Shown here piece after piece: positions 17,471-24,397 of a stretch of DNA of 64,000 bases. The notes under the pieces are model-generated. The model was not told the DNA's origin. It saw only the letters and a program-made list of their open reading frames with translations, and did not search any database. The DNA is taken from positions 16,006 through 80,005 of the forward strand of contig CANHRI010000003.1 of assembly GCA_947463515.1 (NCBI GenBank). The letters are read 5' to 3'. This DNA is from Flavobacteriaceae bacterium. Lineage in GTDB: Bacteria; Bacteroidota; Bacteroidia; Flavobacteriales; Flavobacteriaceae. The stretch's first letter is position 1. Each line of letters starts with the position of its first letter. Both the position numbers and the translations under genes were made by a program.

Positions 17471-17530
17471 GACTGATGACTGATGACTGATGACTGATGA
17501 CTTACGACTGATGACTTACGACTTAAGACT
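17471..17530 (+). repeat. 7-bp tandem repeat tract (GACTGAT / GACTTAC)
   Basis: Eight consecutive heptamers starting at 17471: GACTGAT four times, GACTTAC, GACTGAT, GACTTAC, GACTTAA, then GACT. It is non-coding and lies between the AT-rich insert and the cbb3 cluster. Confidence 0.9.
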
Positions 17531-17575
17531 AGCCATTCATTCAAAATTTAAAATAACACCATTTACAATAATAAA

Positions 17576-17601
17576 AAAAGCACGCCTCCCAGCGTGCTTT
17601 T
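17576..17601 (-). terminator. Terminator of the cco accessory cluster
   Basis: A 10-bp stem (17576-17585 with 17592-17601), loop CTCCCA, followed on the minus strand by a U-run. It lies just after the DUF465 gene and likely ends the ccoG-ccoH-SafE-DUF465 transcript. Confidence 0.85.
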
Positions 17602-17619
17602 CATTCTAAACCCAAAAAA

Positions 17620-17850
17620 TTACTTTTGCAAGCGACGGTAAAGGTCGTCTTTCAAATGGAGTAATTTTGCTTTTAACACATGGGCGTGTTCGTCTGTAAC
17701 GACTTCTTCGCTCGTGTTGATGCGGTGAATTTGATGCTCCAATTCGTCGTAAGCATCAAATAATTTGCGAAAATGAACATCGCTCACTTTCAACGCGTGA
17801 ATGCGGTCGGCGAGTTCTGGAAATTCGTGTAGTAAACTATGTCGTTCCAT
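17620..17850 (-). CDS. YdcH-like DUF465 small protein
   Basis: 76 residues, entirely alpha-helical in character. The DUF465 pattern is clear: HEFPELADRIHALKVSDVHF, then FDAYDELEHQIHRIN and a final LKAKLLHLKDDLYRRLQ. The family is a small cytoplasmic coiled-coil protein of unknown function. It is the last gene of the oxidase accessory cluster, 24 bp after the SafE-like gene, with a terminator just after it. A direct oxidase role is not implied by the sequence. Confidence 0.85.
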   Translation of the reverse strand: MERHSLLHEFPELADRIHALKVSDVHFRKLFDAYDELEHQIHRINTSEEVVTDEHAHVLKAKLLHLKDDLYRRLQK

Positions 17851-17874
17851 ATTTATTGATTTTTAGTGTTAGAT

Positions 17875-18576
17875 TTAATGACAATTGGCTTGGGCTTGCA
17901 CCCATAGCGAAGTAGTAGTGGGCGAAATATAAGGGATGCCCAATCCCATGCCGCGAACAATAAACAAGACGCCTATACCTACCGCCACAACGGGAATGAG
18001 TTGCTGCAAACGCTGCCGCACGGGAACCGTAATCCACGATTGGGCATACACCACAAGGCTCATCAACGGCATTGTCCCCAAACCGTACAAAAGCATGTAG
18101 CTCACACTTTCGGTAAGTCGCGGCATCGCCAAGGCGCCAAACAGAGCGGCATACACCATTCCACAGGGCAAAAATCCGTTCAAGAGTCCGATAGTAAATA
18201 ACGCATCGGGTGATTTACGCTTAAACTGTTGTCCCAAATGACTTTTGACCACTGCAATGACTCGGTAAACGGGTTGTGAAAAATTGTATCGGGCAAAGAC
18301 CTTTTCGGGAATCAATGCGATGGCAATCATTAAAATCCCAACCGCGATGGACAGTTGCTGTTGCATGCCGGCGAGATAAAACCCACGGCCAAGGAGTCCA
18401 AACACGAGTCCCAGCACCCCATACGCCGTCAATCGACCCAAGTGATACAACACGATTTGCAGGGCTTTAAGGGACGTATTTGCACGATCGACAGGCAAAA
18501 GCAAGGCTATGGGTCCACACATGCCGATGCAGTGTAAACTGCTGATGATTCCGAGAAATAAGGCCGCGATCAACAT
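17875..18576 (-). CDS. SafE/TauE-like membrane protein of the cbb3 cluster
   Basis: 233 residues with about six hydrophobic segments. It opens MLIAALFLGIISSLHCIGMCGPIAL and later has GLLNGFLPCGMVYAALFGAL. The paired CxGMCGP and PCGxVY motifs are those of the DsbD/CcdA-related SafE (UreH-like) family found beside fixH in many cco clusters. These proteins are thought to act in copper delivery or redox handling for oxidase assembly, not in sulfite export. The gene begins 3 bp after ccoH. Confidence 0.8.
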   Translation of the reverse strand: MLIAALFLGIISSLHCIGMCGPIALLLPVDRANTSLKALQIVLYHLGRLTAYGVLGLVFGLLGRGFYLAGMQQQLSIAVGILMIAIALIPEKVFARYNFSQPVYRVIAVVKSHLGQQFKRKSPDALFTIGLLNGFLPCGMVYAALFGALAMPRLTESVSYMLLYGLGTMPLMSLVVYAQSWITVPVRQRLQQLIPVVAVGIGVLFIVRGMGLGIPYISPTTTSLWVQAQANCH

Positions 18577-18579
18577 GGG

Positions 18580-19026
18580 TTAAAAAAATAAGGTTTGCTT
18601 GCTAATGTATCCTTTACCTTCGTAAGTCCAATGAATGGAAATGTCCCAACGACCGTCTGCCAAAGCGCTTTTAGGTATGAGCAAATGTGGACTGGATAAC
18701 GAAATCGGAATTTCGAAATCGAGCTTTTGACTAGACGGTCTGTAAAAGGACACTTTTCCACTAATTTTTGTACAATCAAACGAGGATGGAAAAGCCACCT
18801 CAATGCCCTCGGGCGTTTTGGTGCATACCACTTTCTCGTGAAGACCCAAAGCATTGTTCTCGCGTTCTAAATCCCGTTCGAAGGTCTGCTCTTTTAAATA
18901 ATATTTTTCGACTACCAATTCGTTGTCGTATTTTGAATTGGACTGTACGCGAAATACAAAGAATAAGATAAAACTCATAAAGAGTATAAACGCGATGACA
19001 ATTCCGGTTCCCCAATTTATTTTCAT
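18580..19026 (-). CDS. ccoH: FixH/CcoH-family cbb3 oxidase assembly protein
   Basis: 148 residues with one N-terminal transmembrane helix (TGIVIAFILFMSFILFFVF) and a periplasmic domain. The tail WDISIHWTYEGKGYISKQTLFF is typical of FixH. In other bacteria CcoH is needed for stable assembly of the cbb3 oxidase, together with the copper ATPase CcoI. It is separated from ccoG by ~310 bp of tandem repeats, which is unusual for an operon. No TAnnTTTG box is obvious directly upstream, so it may depend on read-through. Confidence 0.85.
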   Translation of the reverse strand: MKINWGTGIVIAFILFMSFILFFVFRVQSNSKYDNELVVEKYYLKEQTFERDLERENNALGLHEKVVCTKTPEGIEVAFPSSFDCTKISGKVSFYRPSSQKLDFEIPISLSSPHLLIPKSALADGRWDISIHWTYEGKGYISKQTLFF

Positions 19027-19040
19027 GGTGTTTTGTTTTT

Positions 19041-19171
19041 AGTGATTAGTGATTAGTGATTAGTGATTAGTGATTAGTGATTAGTGATTAGTGATTAGTG
19101 ATTAGTGACTGGTGACTAGTGATTAGTGACTGGTGACTAGTGACTAGTGACTGGTGACTAGTGACTGGTGA
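19041..19171 (+). repeat. 7-bp tandem repeat tract (AGTGATT, grading into GTGACTG/GTGACTA)
   Basis: About 18 heptamers in a row. The left half is uniform AGTGATT; the right half has AGTGACT and GGTGACT variants. It lies between ccoH and ccoG inside the oxidase gene cluster. Confidence 0.92.
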
Positions 19172-19193
19172 CCTGCCTATGCCGGCAGGCAGG
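19172..19193. repeat. CCTGCCT...AGGCAGG palindrome
   Basis: A 7-bp inverted repeat (19172-19178 with 19187-19193) around ATGCCGGC. It is much more GC-rich than its surroundings. Similar CCTGCC/GGCAGG palindromes are, from memory, common dispersed intergenic elements in Bacteroidota. Confidence 0.6.
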
Positions 19194-19284
19194 CTAGTGA
19201 TTAGTTGATTAGTAGCCCCTTACTCCAAAGGGGAATACTTTCTAATAAAATGAACACTGATAATTCCATTCTGCTACTGCATTC

Positions 19285-19335
19285 TGATCACTGATCACTG
19301 CTTACTGAATACTGAACACTGCTTACTGCGACTAC
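19285..19335 (+). repeat. Degenerate ACTG-word repeat
   Basis: Irregular 6-8 bp units containing ACTG (CTGATCA, CTGATCA, CTGCTTA, CTGAATA, CTGAACA, CTGCTTA). It ends just before the ccoG stop codon. Confidence 0.7.
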
Positions 19336-19338
19336 CAA

Positions 19339-20763
19339 CTAATTAAACCTCCTCGGTCCGTTAAAATTCGCAGTGGTCGATTCAATCCGTTCATTTCCTT
19401 CATATACCTCGATTTTCAACACGAGTTTTTCATCGTGAAGCAAACGTTCGGGGATTTTGATAAACAAGGTCGCTTCGCCAAGCGCATCCGCGGGAACTTT
19501 CAGTGAAGTTGCCCCCACCAGTTGAATGACGCCTTCGGAAGGGTCGACCAACTTGAATGTGACCTTTTTAAAATCGGTGGTGGTTTTGTTGACCACTTTG
19601 CAATTGTAAATGTTGACAATCGTATCTTTTTCTTGCAAAAACAACTGCCCTGGTGCCGATAATATCGTAGCTTCAACTTGATTTCGCAAAAAAAGCATAC
19701 CGATAAAAATCCCAGTGAGGATCGCCAATACCGCTGCATACCCTTTCATGCGAAGCGTAAACTTAAACGGCTCCTTTTTGTTGATCTCGTCTTCGCTGGC
19801 ATAGCGAATCAAACCTTTGGGCAATCCAACACGCTCCATAATCGTATCGCATTCATCGATACAAGCGGTGCAATTCACACATTCGAGCTGAGTTCCGTTG
19901 CGAATATCAATGCCCGTTGGACACACATGGATACAGGCTTTACAATCGATACAATCGCCTTTACCCACCGCTTCACGGTCTTCGTCTTTGACATATTTGG
20001 CACGTCCCGATGCCCCTTCGCCCCGAACGTGATCGTAGGCTACATTGATTGATTTATTGTCCAACAACACGCCTTGCAAACGTCCATACGGACAAGCGAT
20101 AATGCATACCTGCTCGCGAAACCAAGCGTAGATAAAATAAAATACCGCCGAGAAAATCAATACCGCAATAAGCGTTGACGTATTGTGTGTGGGACCTTCT
20201 TTGATAAAAGTGATAACAGTATCACTGCCTTTCAAATAGGCCAAAAACACATTGGCAATGGCAAATGAAATCAGGTAAAACACGATCCATTTCGTAACGC
20301 GTTTACGTATTTTCTCGCCATCCCAATCTTGCTTAGCCAGACGAATTTGCTGGTTACGGTCGTCTTCAATCCAATATTCAATACGGCGAAACACCATTTC
20401 CATAAAAATCGTTTGGGGACAAAACCATCCGCAAAAAATTCGTCCAAAGGCCACCGTAAAGAGGGCCAATCCCACTACCCCAATGATCATTGAAATCACA
20501 AACAGGTGAAAGTCTTGGGGCCAAAACGGGAATCCGAAAATATTGAAACGACGTTCAAGAACGTTAAAGAGCAAAAATTGGTGGCCGTTGATTTTTACAA
20601 ACGGCGCTCCGAAGAGAAACACCAACAAGAAATAACTTACTATTTTTCTGCGGTCGTAATACCGTCCCACAGGTTTTTTGGGAAAAATAAAGGCGCGTTT
20701 TCCTTTTTGATCGATAGTAGCTATCGTATCGCGGAAACTGTCGTCATGCAACGGACTGGCCAT
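19339..20763 (-). CDS. ccoG: Cytochrome c oxidase accessory protein CcoG
   Basis: 474 residues with about five membrane segments. It has CGWFCPQTIF and CIIACPYGRLQG motifs and two ferredoxin-type 4Fe-4S motifs in CIDCKACIHVCP and CVNCTACIDECD. The C-terminal ~120 residues form the periplasmic immunoglobulin-like domain of FixG/CcoG. The protein is a membrane iron-sulfur reductase linked to copper handling during cbb3 oxidase assembly. It lies 59 bp downstream of ccoP; a hairpin lies in that gap. Confidence 0.95.
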   Translation of the reverse strand: MASPLHDDSFRDTIATIDQKGKRAFIFPKKPVGRYYDRRKIVSYFLLVFLFGAPFVKINGHQFLLFNVLERRFNIFGFPFWPQDFHLFVISMIIGVVGLALFTVAFGRIFCGWFCPQTIFMEMVFRRIEYWIEDDRNQQIRLAKQDWDGEKIRKRVTKWIVFYLISFAIANVFLAYLKGSDTVITFIKEGPTHNTSTLIAVLIFSAVFYFIYAWFREQVCIIACPYGRLQGVLLDNKSINVAYDHVRGEGASGRAKYVKDEDREAVGKGDCIDCKACIHVCPTGIDIRNGTQLECVNCTACIDECDTIMERVGLPKGLIRYASEDEINKKEPFKFTLRMKGYAAVLAILTGIFIGMLFLRNQVEATILSAPGQLFLQEKDTIVNIYNCKVVNKTTTDFKKVTFKLVDPSEGVIQLVGATSLKVPADALGEATLFIKIPERLLHDEKLVLKIEVYEGNERIESTTANFNGPRRFN

Positions 20764-20790
20764 GATAATTAGGGTTTGGGTTTAGCAATT

Positions 20791-20814
20791 GGGTCCCGAG
20801 TCGCCTTGGGACCC
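20791..20814 (-). promoter_or_regulatory. GGGTCCC/GGGACCC hairpin between ccoP and ccoG
   Basis: A perfect 7-bp GC-rich stem (20791-20797 with 20808-20814) with a 10-nt loop and no U-run. It is better read as an mRNA processing or stability element, or a partial attenuator, than as a full terminator. Confidence 0.45.
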
Positions 20815-20822
20815 GTGAATGA

Positions 20823-21758
20823 TTATTTTGCGCTAGGAATCGAATCCGCAGGCTTGGAAGCATCGGCTGTGGGAGCAGCATCGTCTTTCCTTACATCGCC
20901 TTCGGCTGGCTTGGCACCCGCAGGTTTTGTCCCTTGCAAACTCCAAACATAGCTAGCCACTTTTTGAACGTCTTTGGCATCCAAGGTTTTCCCCCAAGCG
21001 GCCATCGTGGGATTACGAGGGCTACCGTCGTGAATGACTTTGAATACATTCTTGATACCGCCGCCGTTTAACCAATGGGCATCGGCAAGATTGGGTCCTA
21101 CCAACCCACCGCCTTCAGCTCCGTGACAGGCAGCGCACACATTTTTATAAATTTCTTGCCCTTTCGACAAACTGGCAGGATCGGTTAAAGCGGTAACTTG
21201 ATCAAGTGAAATCGTCTCTTTGGGACTGTTGCCTTTGAATTTCAACATTTCCTCTTCGGCGAGAGCCACTTCTGTTTCAAACTCTTGTGCTTGGTTTTCA
21301 CCGCCAAAGAAGTGGTAACGCACCAGGTAAATACCCGCAAAAATGATGGTCACATAAAAAAGGTACACCCACCACGGAGGCAATACATTATCAAGTTCGC
21401 GAATGCCATCGTAGTCGTGATCGAGCATTACATCGGCTTCTTGCTCCACTGCTTTCGAACGGGTGAGTTTCGACATCCAATGTTGGTACCATTGGCTATC
21501 CACAAATGAAACGGATTGCGCCTCCTCGAGCTGTTTCTTTTGCTCTTCGGTCAATAAATGATAGGTGACTTTATCTACGGCACTTACTACAATTTCAATG
21601 GCGACCAAAAGGAAGAGAAAAACCGCCAAAAACAAGGCTACCATGGGATACTTCACAAAAGCCGGTCTATCGCCCGAATCGATGAAATACTCCAATGCGA
21701 CCAGCACAATGGCAAAGAGTAAGGGCACGCGTACGTAGGATGGAAATAAATTTTTCAT
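20823..21758 (-). CDS. ccoP: cbb3-type oxidase subunit III (cytochrome c)
   Basis: 311 residues. Two N-terminal hydrophobic segments (11-25 and 38-60) precede the CcoP-type segment LDNVLPPWWVYLFYVTIIFAG (122-142). A single haem c motif CAACH (208-212) follows, with a likely Met ligand in NPTMAAWG. Proteobacterial CcoP has two haems; this protein has one, as is usual in Bacteroidota. The last ~30 residues are Ala/Pro/Lys-rich. It passes electrons to the CcoNO core. The start overlaps the ccoQ stop by one base. Confidence 0.93.
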   Translation of the reverse strand: MKNLFPSYVRVPLLFAIVLVALEYFIDSGDRPAFVKYPMVALFLAVFLFLLVAIEIVVSAVDKVTYHLLTEEQKKQLEEAQSVSFVDSQWYQHWMSKLTRSKAVEQEADVMLDHDYDGIRELDNVLPPWWVYLFYVTIIFAGIYLVRYHFFGGENQAQEFETEVALAEEEMLKFKGNSPKETISLDQVTALTDPASLSKGQEIYKNVCAACHGAEGGGLVGPNLADAHWLNGGGIKNVFKVIHDGSPRNPTMAAWGKTLDAKDVQKVASYVWSLQGTKPAGAKPAEGDVRKDDAAPTADASKPADSIPSAK

Positions 21759-21955
21759 TAGAAATTATGTTTTTCAGTTAGTGATTCGTCATCGTTTAAA
21801 GGGAGATTGCTCACGGTATTCAGAGTTTCCTTGCTGTAGGTCATGGCCCAAACGGTAAACAACACAAAGGCAGTAAAGAAAATCGAAAGGGAAATAATCG
21901 GATAAATCTCTACCCCAGCAATCGTTTCTAAATTATGTTTTACAAACTTCAACAT
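21758..21955 (-). CDS. ccoQ: CcoQ/FixQ-like small subunit
   Basis: 65 residues with one membrane helix (IYPIISLSIFFTAFVLFTVWAM). It lies between ccoNO and ccoP and overlaps the ccoP start by one base. CcoQ helps stabilise the cbb3 complex. Position and topology support the call more than sequence, because the subunit is poorly conserved. Confidence 0.8.
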   Translation of the reverse strand: MLKFVKHNLETIAGVEIYPIISLSIFFTAFVLFTVWAMTYSKETLNTVSNLPLNDDESLTEKHNF

Positions 21956-21960
21956 GTTAA

Positions 21961-24138
21961 TTAAGGTTTAGGTTTAGCTGCGGTATCCGTGCCTAAGCGT
22001 TGTAAATAAGCAATCAAGGCAATAATTTCACGATCCTTCAGCGGCACATTGGTTTCTGCTCCAAATGATTTTTGGATTTGCGAATCCTTCATCAAACTCG
22101 CTTCAATCTTTTTGGCTTGCGCTTCCATGTGTTGGGGCGCATTAGCAATGTCTTCTGGTGAATACGGTACTCCTAAAGAAACCATGGCTTCCATTTTTTT
22201 CTGGGTCAAATGGGTATCCAATTTGTCGTGAATCAACCATTGGTAACGCGGCATAATCGAACCCGAAGAAATACTTTGGGGATCATACATGTGATTAAAA
22301 TGCCACACATCGGGACGTCCACCGTTAAATGGTTTACCCGTTACGCCCTCGCGGTGCAAATCGGGACCTGTACGTTTTGAACCCCATAGGAAGGGATGAT
22401 CGTACACATATTCACCCGATTTGGAGTAATCGCCATAACGTTCAACTTCGGAGCGGAACGGACGAATTAATTGCGAGTGACAGCTCACACAACCTTCACG
22501 GATGTACAAATCACGCCCTTCTAATTCCAACGGTGTATAGGGTTTTACCGCAGCTATAGTAGGAATATTAGACTCTACGAAAATGGTGGGTAAAATTTGC
22601 ACCACACCTCCAATTAAAATGGCCAAAGTGGTGTAGAGTGAAAATTTAACCGGTTTGCGTTCCAACCAAGCGTGCCAGCCTTCACCTTTCAATCGGTTGG
22701 GACTGATAGGCGCTAAGACAGGAGCTTCTGCAAAATCGTCGGCTACTGCTGCGCCTTTACGAACGGTCATCACAATGTTGTACACCAACACAAATACCCC
22801 AATTAAATATAAAGTTCCCCCAATGGCGCGCATCCAATACATCGGCATCAATTGCGTTACTGTTTCTAGAAAGTTTCCATATTGTAAGGCACTCCCATCG
22901 GGTTTAAATTGTTTCCACAAAGACGCTTGGGTGAATCCAGAAACGTACATCGGTAGAGCATAGAAAATAATTCCTAAAGTGCCAATCCAAAAGTGGAAAT
23001 TGGCCAATTTTTCAGAGAATAACTTGGTTTTGGTCAAACGAGGAACCAACCAATAGAACATCCCGAAAGACAAGAATCCGTTCCAAGCCAAAGCACCCAC
23101 GTGAACGTGTGCAATGATCCAATCAGTAAAGTGGGCAATCGCATTTACATTTTTCAAGGAAAGCATCGGACCCTCAAAGGTAGCCATCCCGTAGCCCGTA
23201 ATTGCTACCACGAAGAATTTCAACACCGCATCGGTACGTACTTTATCCCAAACACCACGAAGGGTCAATAATCCGTTAATCATCCCTCCCCAAGAAGGGG
23301 CAATTAACATTACCGAGAATACTACCCCAAGGTTTTGCGCCCAATCGGGTAACGCAGAATACAACAAATGGTGGGGTCCTGCCCAGATGTAAATGAAAAT
23401 CAACGACCAGAAGTGGATAATTGACAAACGGTAGGAATATACAGGACGGTTGGCCGCTTTCGGAACGAAATAGTACATCATTCCCAAAAACGGTGTGGTC
23501 AAGAAAAACGCCACCGCATTGTGACCGTACCACCATTGTACCAAGGCATCTTGTACCCCAGCGTAGACGGAATACGATTTTAAACCGGCAACGGGTAATT
23601 CTAAACTGTTGAAAATGTGAAGCACCGCTACCGTAACGAAAGTGGCGATATAAAACCAAATGGCAACATAAATGTGACGCTCTCTTCGTTTGATAATGGT
23701 CCCAATCATATTGATTCCAAAAACCACCCAAATCAGCGCAATGGCAATATCAATGGGCCATTCCAACTCGGCATATTCTTTAGATGTTGTGTATCCTAAC
23801 GGTAAAGTGATGGCAGCCGCTACGATAATCAATTGCCAGCCCCAAAAATGAATTTTGCTTAATACATCGCTAAACATGCGGGCTTTGAGCAAGCGTTGCA
23901 TCGAGTAATACACCCCTGCAAACATGGCATTGCCCACAAAGGCAAAAATCACCGCATTGGTATGCAACGGGCGAAGTCTACCAAAACTCAAAAAAGAGAC
24001 ACCACTCGTAAGGTTAGGGAACATAAAGAGGAACGCCAGAAGCAATCCGACGAGCATCCCTACCACCCCAAAAACGATACTGGCATAGATGAAATTTCGA
24101 ACAATCTTGTTGTCGTAATGAAATTGTTGCATTTCCAT
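21961..24138 (-). CDS. ccoNO: Fused cbb3-type oxidase subunits I and II (CcoN-CcoO)
   Basis: 725 residues. Residues 1-~470 are the 12-helix haem-copper subunit: the low-spin haem His in RLRPLHTNAVIFAF (His59), the active-site GHNAVAFFLTTPFLG, the His pair in GPHHLLYSALPDW, and IAHVHVGALAWNGF. A linker and one helix lead to the CcoO cytochrome c domain with CVSCH (550-554) and an axial-Met candidate in GSIMPRYQW (Met629). The fusion is typical of Bacteroidota. It is the catalytic core of a high-affinity oxygen-reducing proton pump. It starts 2 bp after ccoS. Confidence 0.97.
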   Translation of the reverse strand: MEMQQFHYDNKIVRNFIYASIVFGVVGMLVGLLLAFLFMFPNLTSGVSFLSFGRLRPLHTNAVIFAFVGNAMFAGVYYSMQRLLKARMFSDVLSKIHFWGWQLIIVAAAITLPLGYTTSKEYAELEWPIDIAIALIWVVFGINMIGTIIKRRERHIYVAIWFYIATFVTVAVLHIFNSLELPVAGLKSYSVYAGVQDALVQWWYGHNAVAFFLTTPFLGMMYYFVPKAANRPVYSYRLSIIHFWSLIFIYIWAGPHHLLYSALPDWAQNLGVVFSVMLIAPSWGGMINGLLTLRGVWDKVRTDAVLKFFVVAITGYGMATFEGPMLSLKNVNAIAHFTDWIIAHVHVGALAWNGFLSFGMFYWLVPRLTKTKLFSEKLANFHFWIGTLGIIFYALPMYVSGFTQASLWKQFKPDGSALQYGNFLETVTQLMPMYWMRAIGGTLYLIGVFVLVYNIVMTVRKGAAVADDFAEAPVLAPISPNRLKGEGWHAWLERKPVKFSLYTTLAILIGGVVQILPTIFVESNIPTIAAVKPYTPLELEGRDLYIREGCVSCHSQLIRPFRSEVERYGDYSKSGEYVYDHPFLWGSKRTGPDLHREGVTGKPFNGGRPDVWHFNHMYDPQSISSGSIMPRYQWLIHDKLDTHLTQKKMEAMVSLGVPYSPEDIANAPQHMEAQAKKIEASLMKDSQIQKSFGAETNVPLKDREIIALIAYLQRLGTDTAAKPKP

Positions 24139-24140
24139 AA

Positions 24141-24335
24141 TTATTGTTTTTCTTCGGTTATATTTAATTGATTTTTGTTTTTCGTTGTGTTGATAATTTC
24201 ATCGTCAAATAACATACGTACCGACGGTGTATAATCGTCGTCGTATTGACCGGATTGTACCGCTTTTATAAAGGCCACCATGAAAAAAACGGCCACGACG
24301 ATACTGATACTGATTAAAAAATAAATGACACTCAT
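24141..24335 (-). CDS. ccoS: cbb3 oxidase assembly protein CcoS
   Basis: 64 residues with one N-terminal membrane helix (VIYFLISISIVVAVFFMVAF). The CcoS signature follows: SGQYDDDYTPSVRMLFDDE. In other species CcoS is needed to insert haem b and copper into CcoN. It is the first gene of the ccoS-NO-Q-P transcript, and its promoter carries an Fnr/Crp-type operator. Confidence 0.92.
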   Translation of the reverse strand: MSVIYFLISISIVVAVFFMVAFIKAVQSGQYDDDYTPSVRMLFDDEIINTTKNKNQLNITEEKQ

Positions 24336-24353
24336 ACCTTAAATTTGTGTTAA

Positions 24354-24361
24354 CAAAGTTA
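24354..24361 (-). promoter_or_regulatory. -7 box TAACTTTG of ccoS
   Basis: Perfect TAnnTTTG on the minus strand, ~19 nt upstream of the ccoS ATG. It likely drives the whole ccoS-NO-Q-P unit. Confidence 0.65.
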
Positions 24362-24383
24362 GATTCACCCCTTGGCTTAAAAC

Positions 24384-24397
24384 ATGACATTTATCAT
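24384..24397 (-). promoter_or_regulatory. Fnr/Crp-type operator of ccoS (ATGACATTTATCAT)
   Basis: A 14-bp near-palindrome. Its centre is 36.5 bp from the end of the ccoS -7 box, the same as at hemN and ccoI. It overlaps the last codons of ccoI. Confidence 0.7.
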
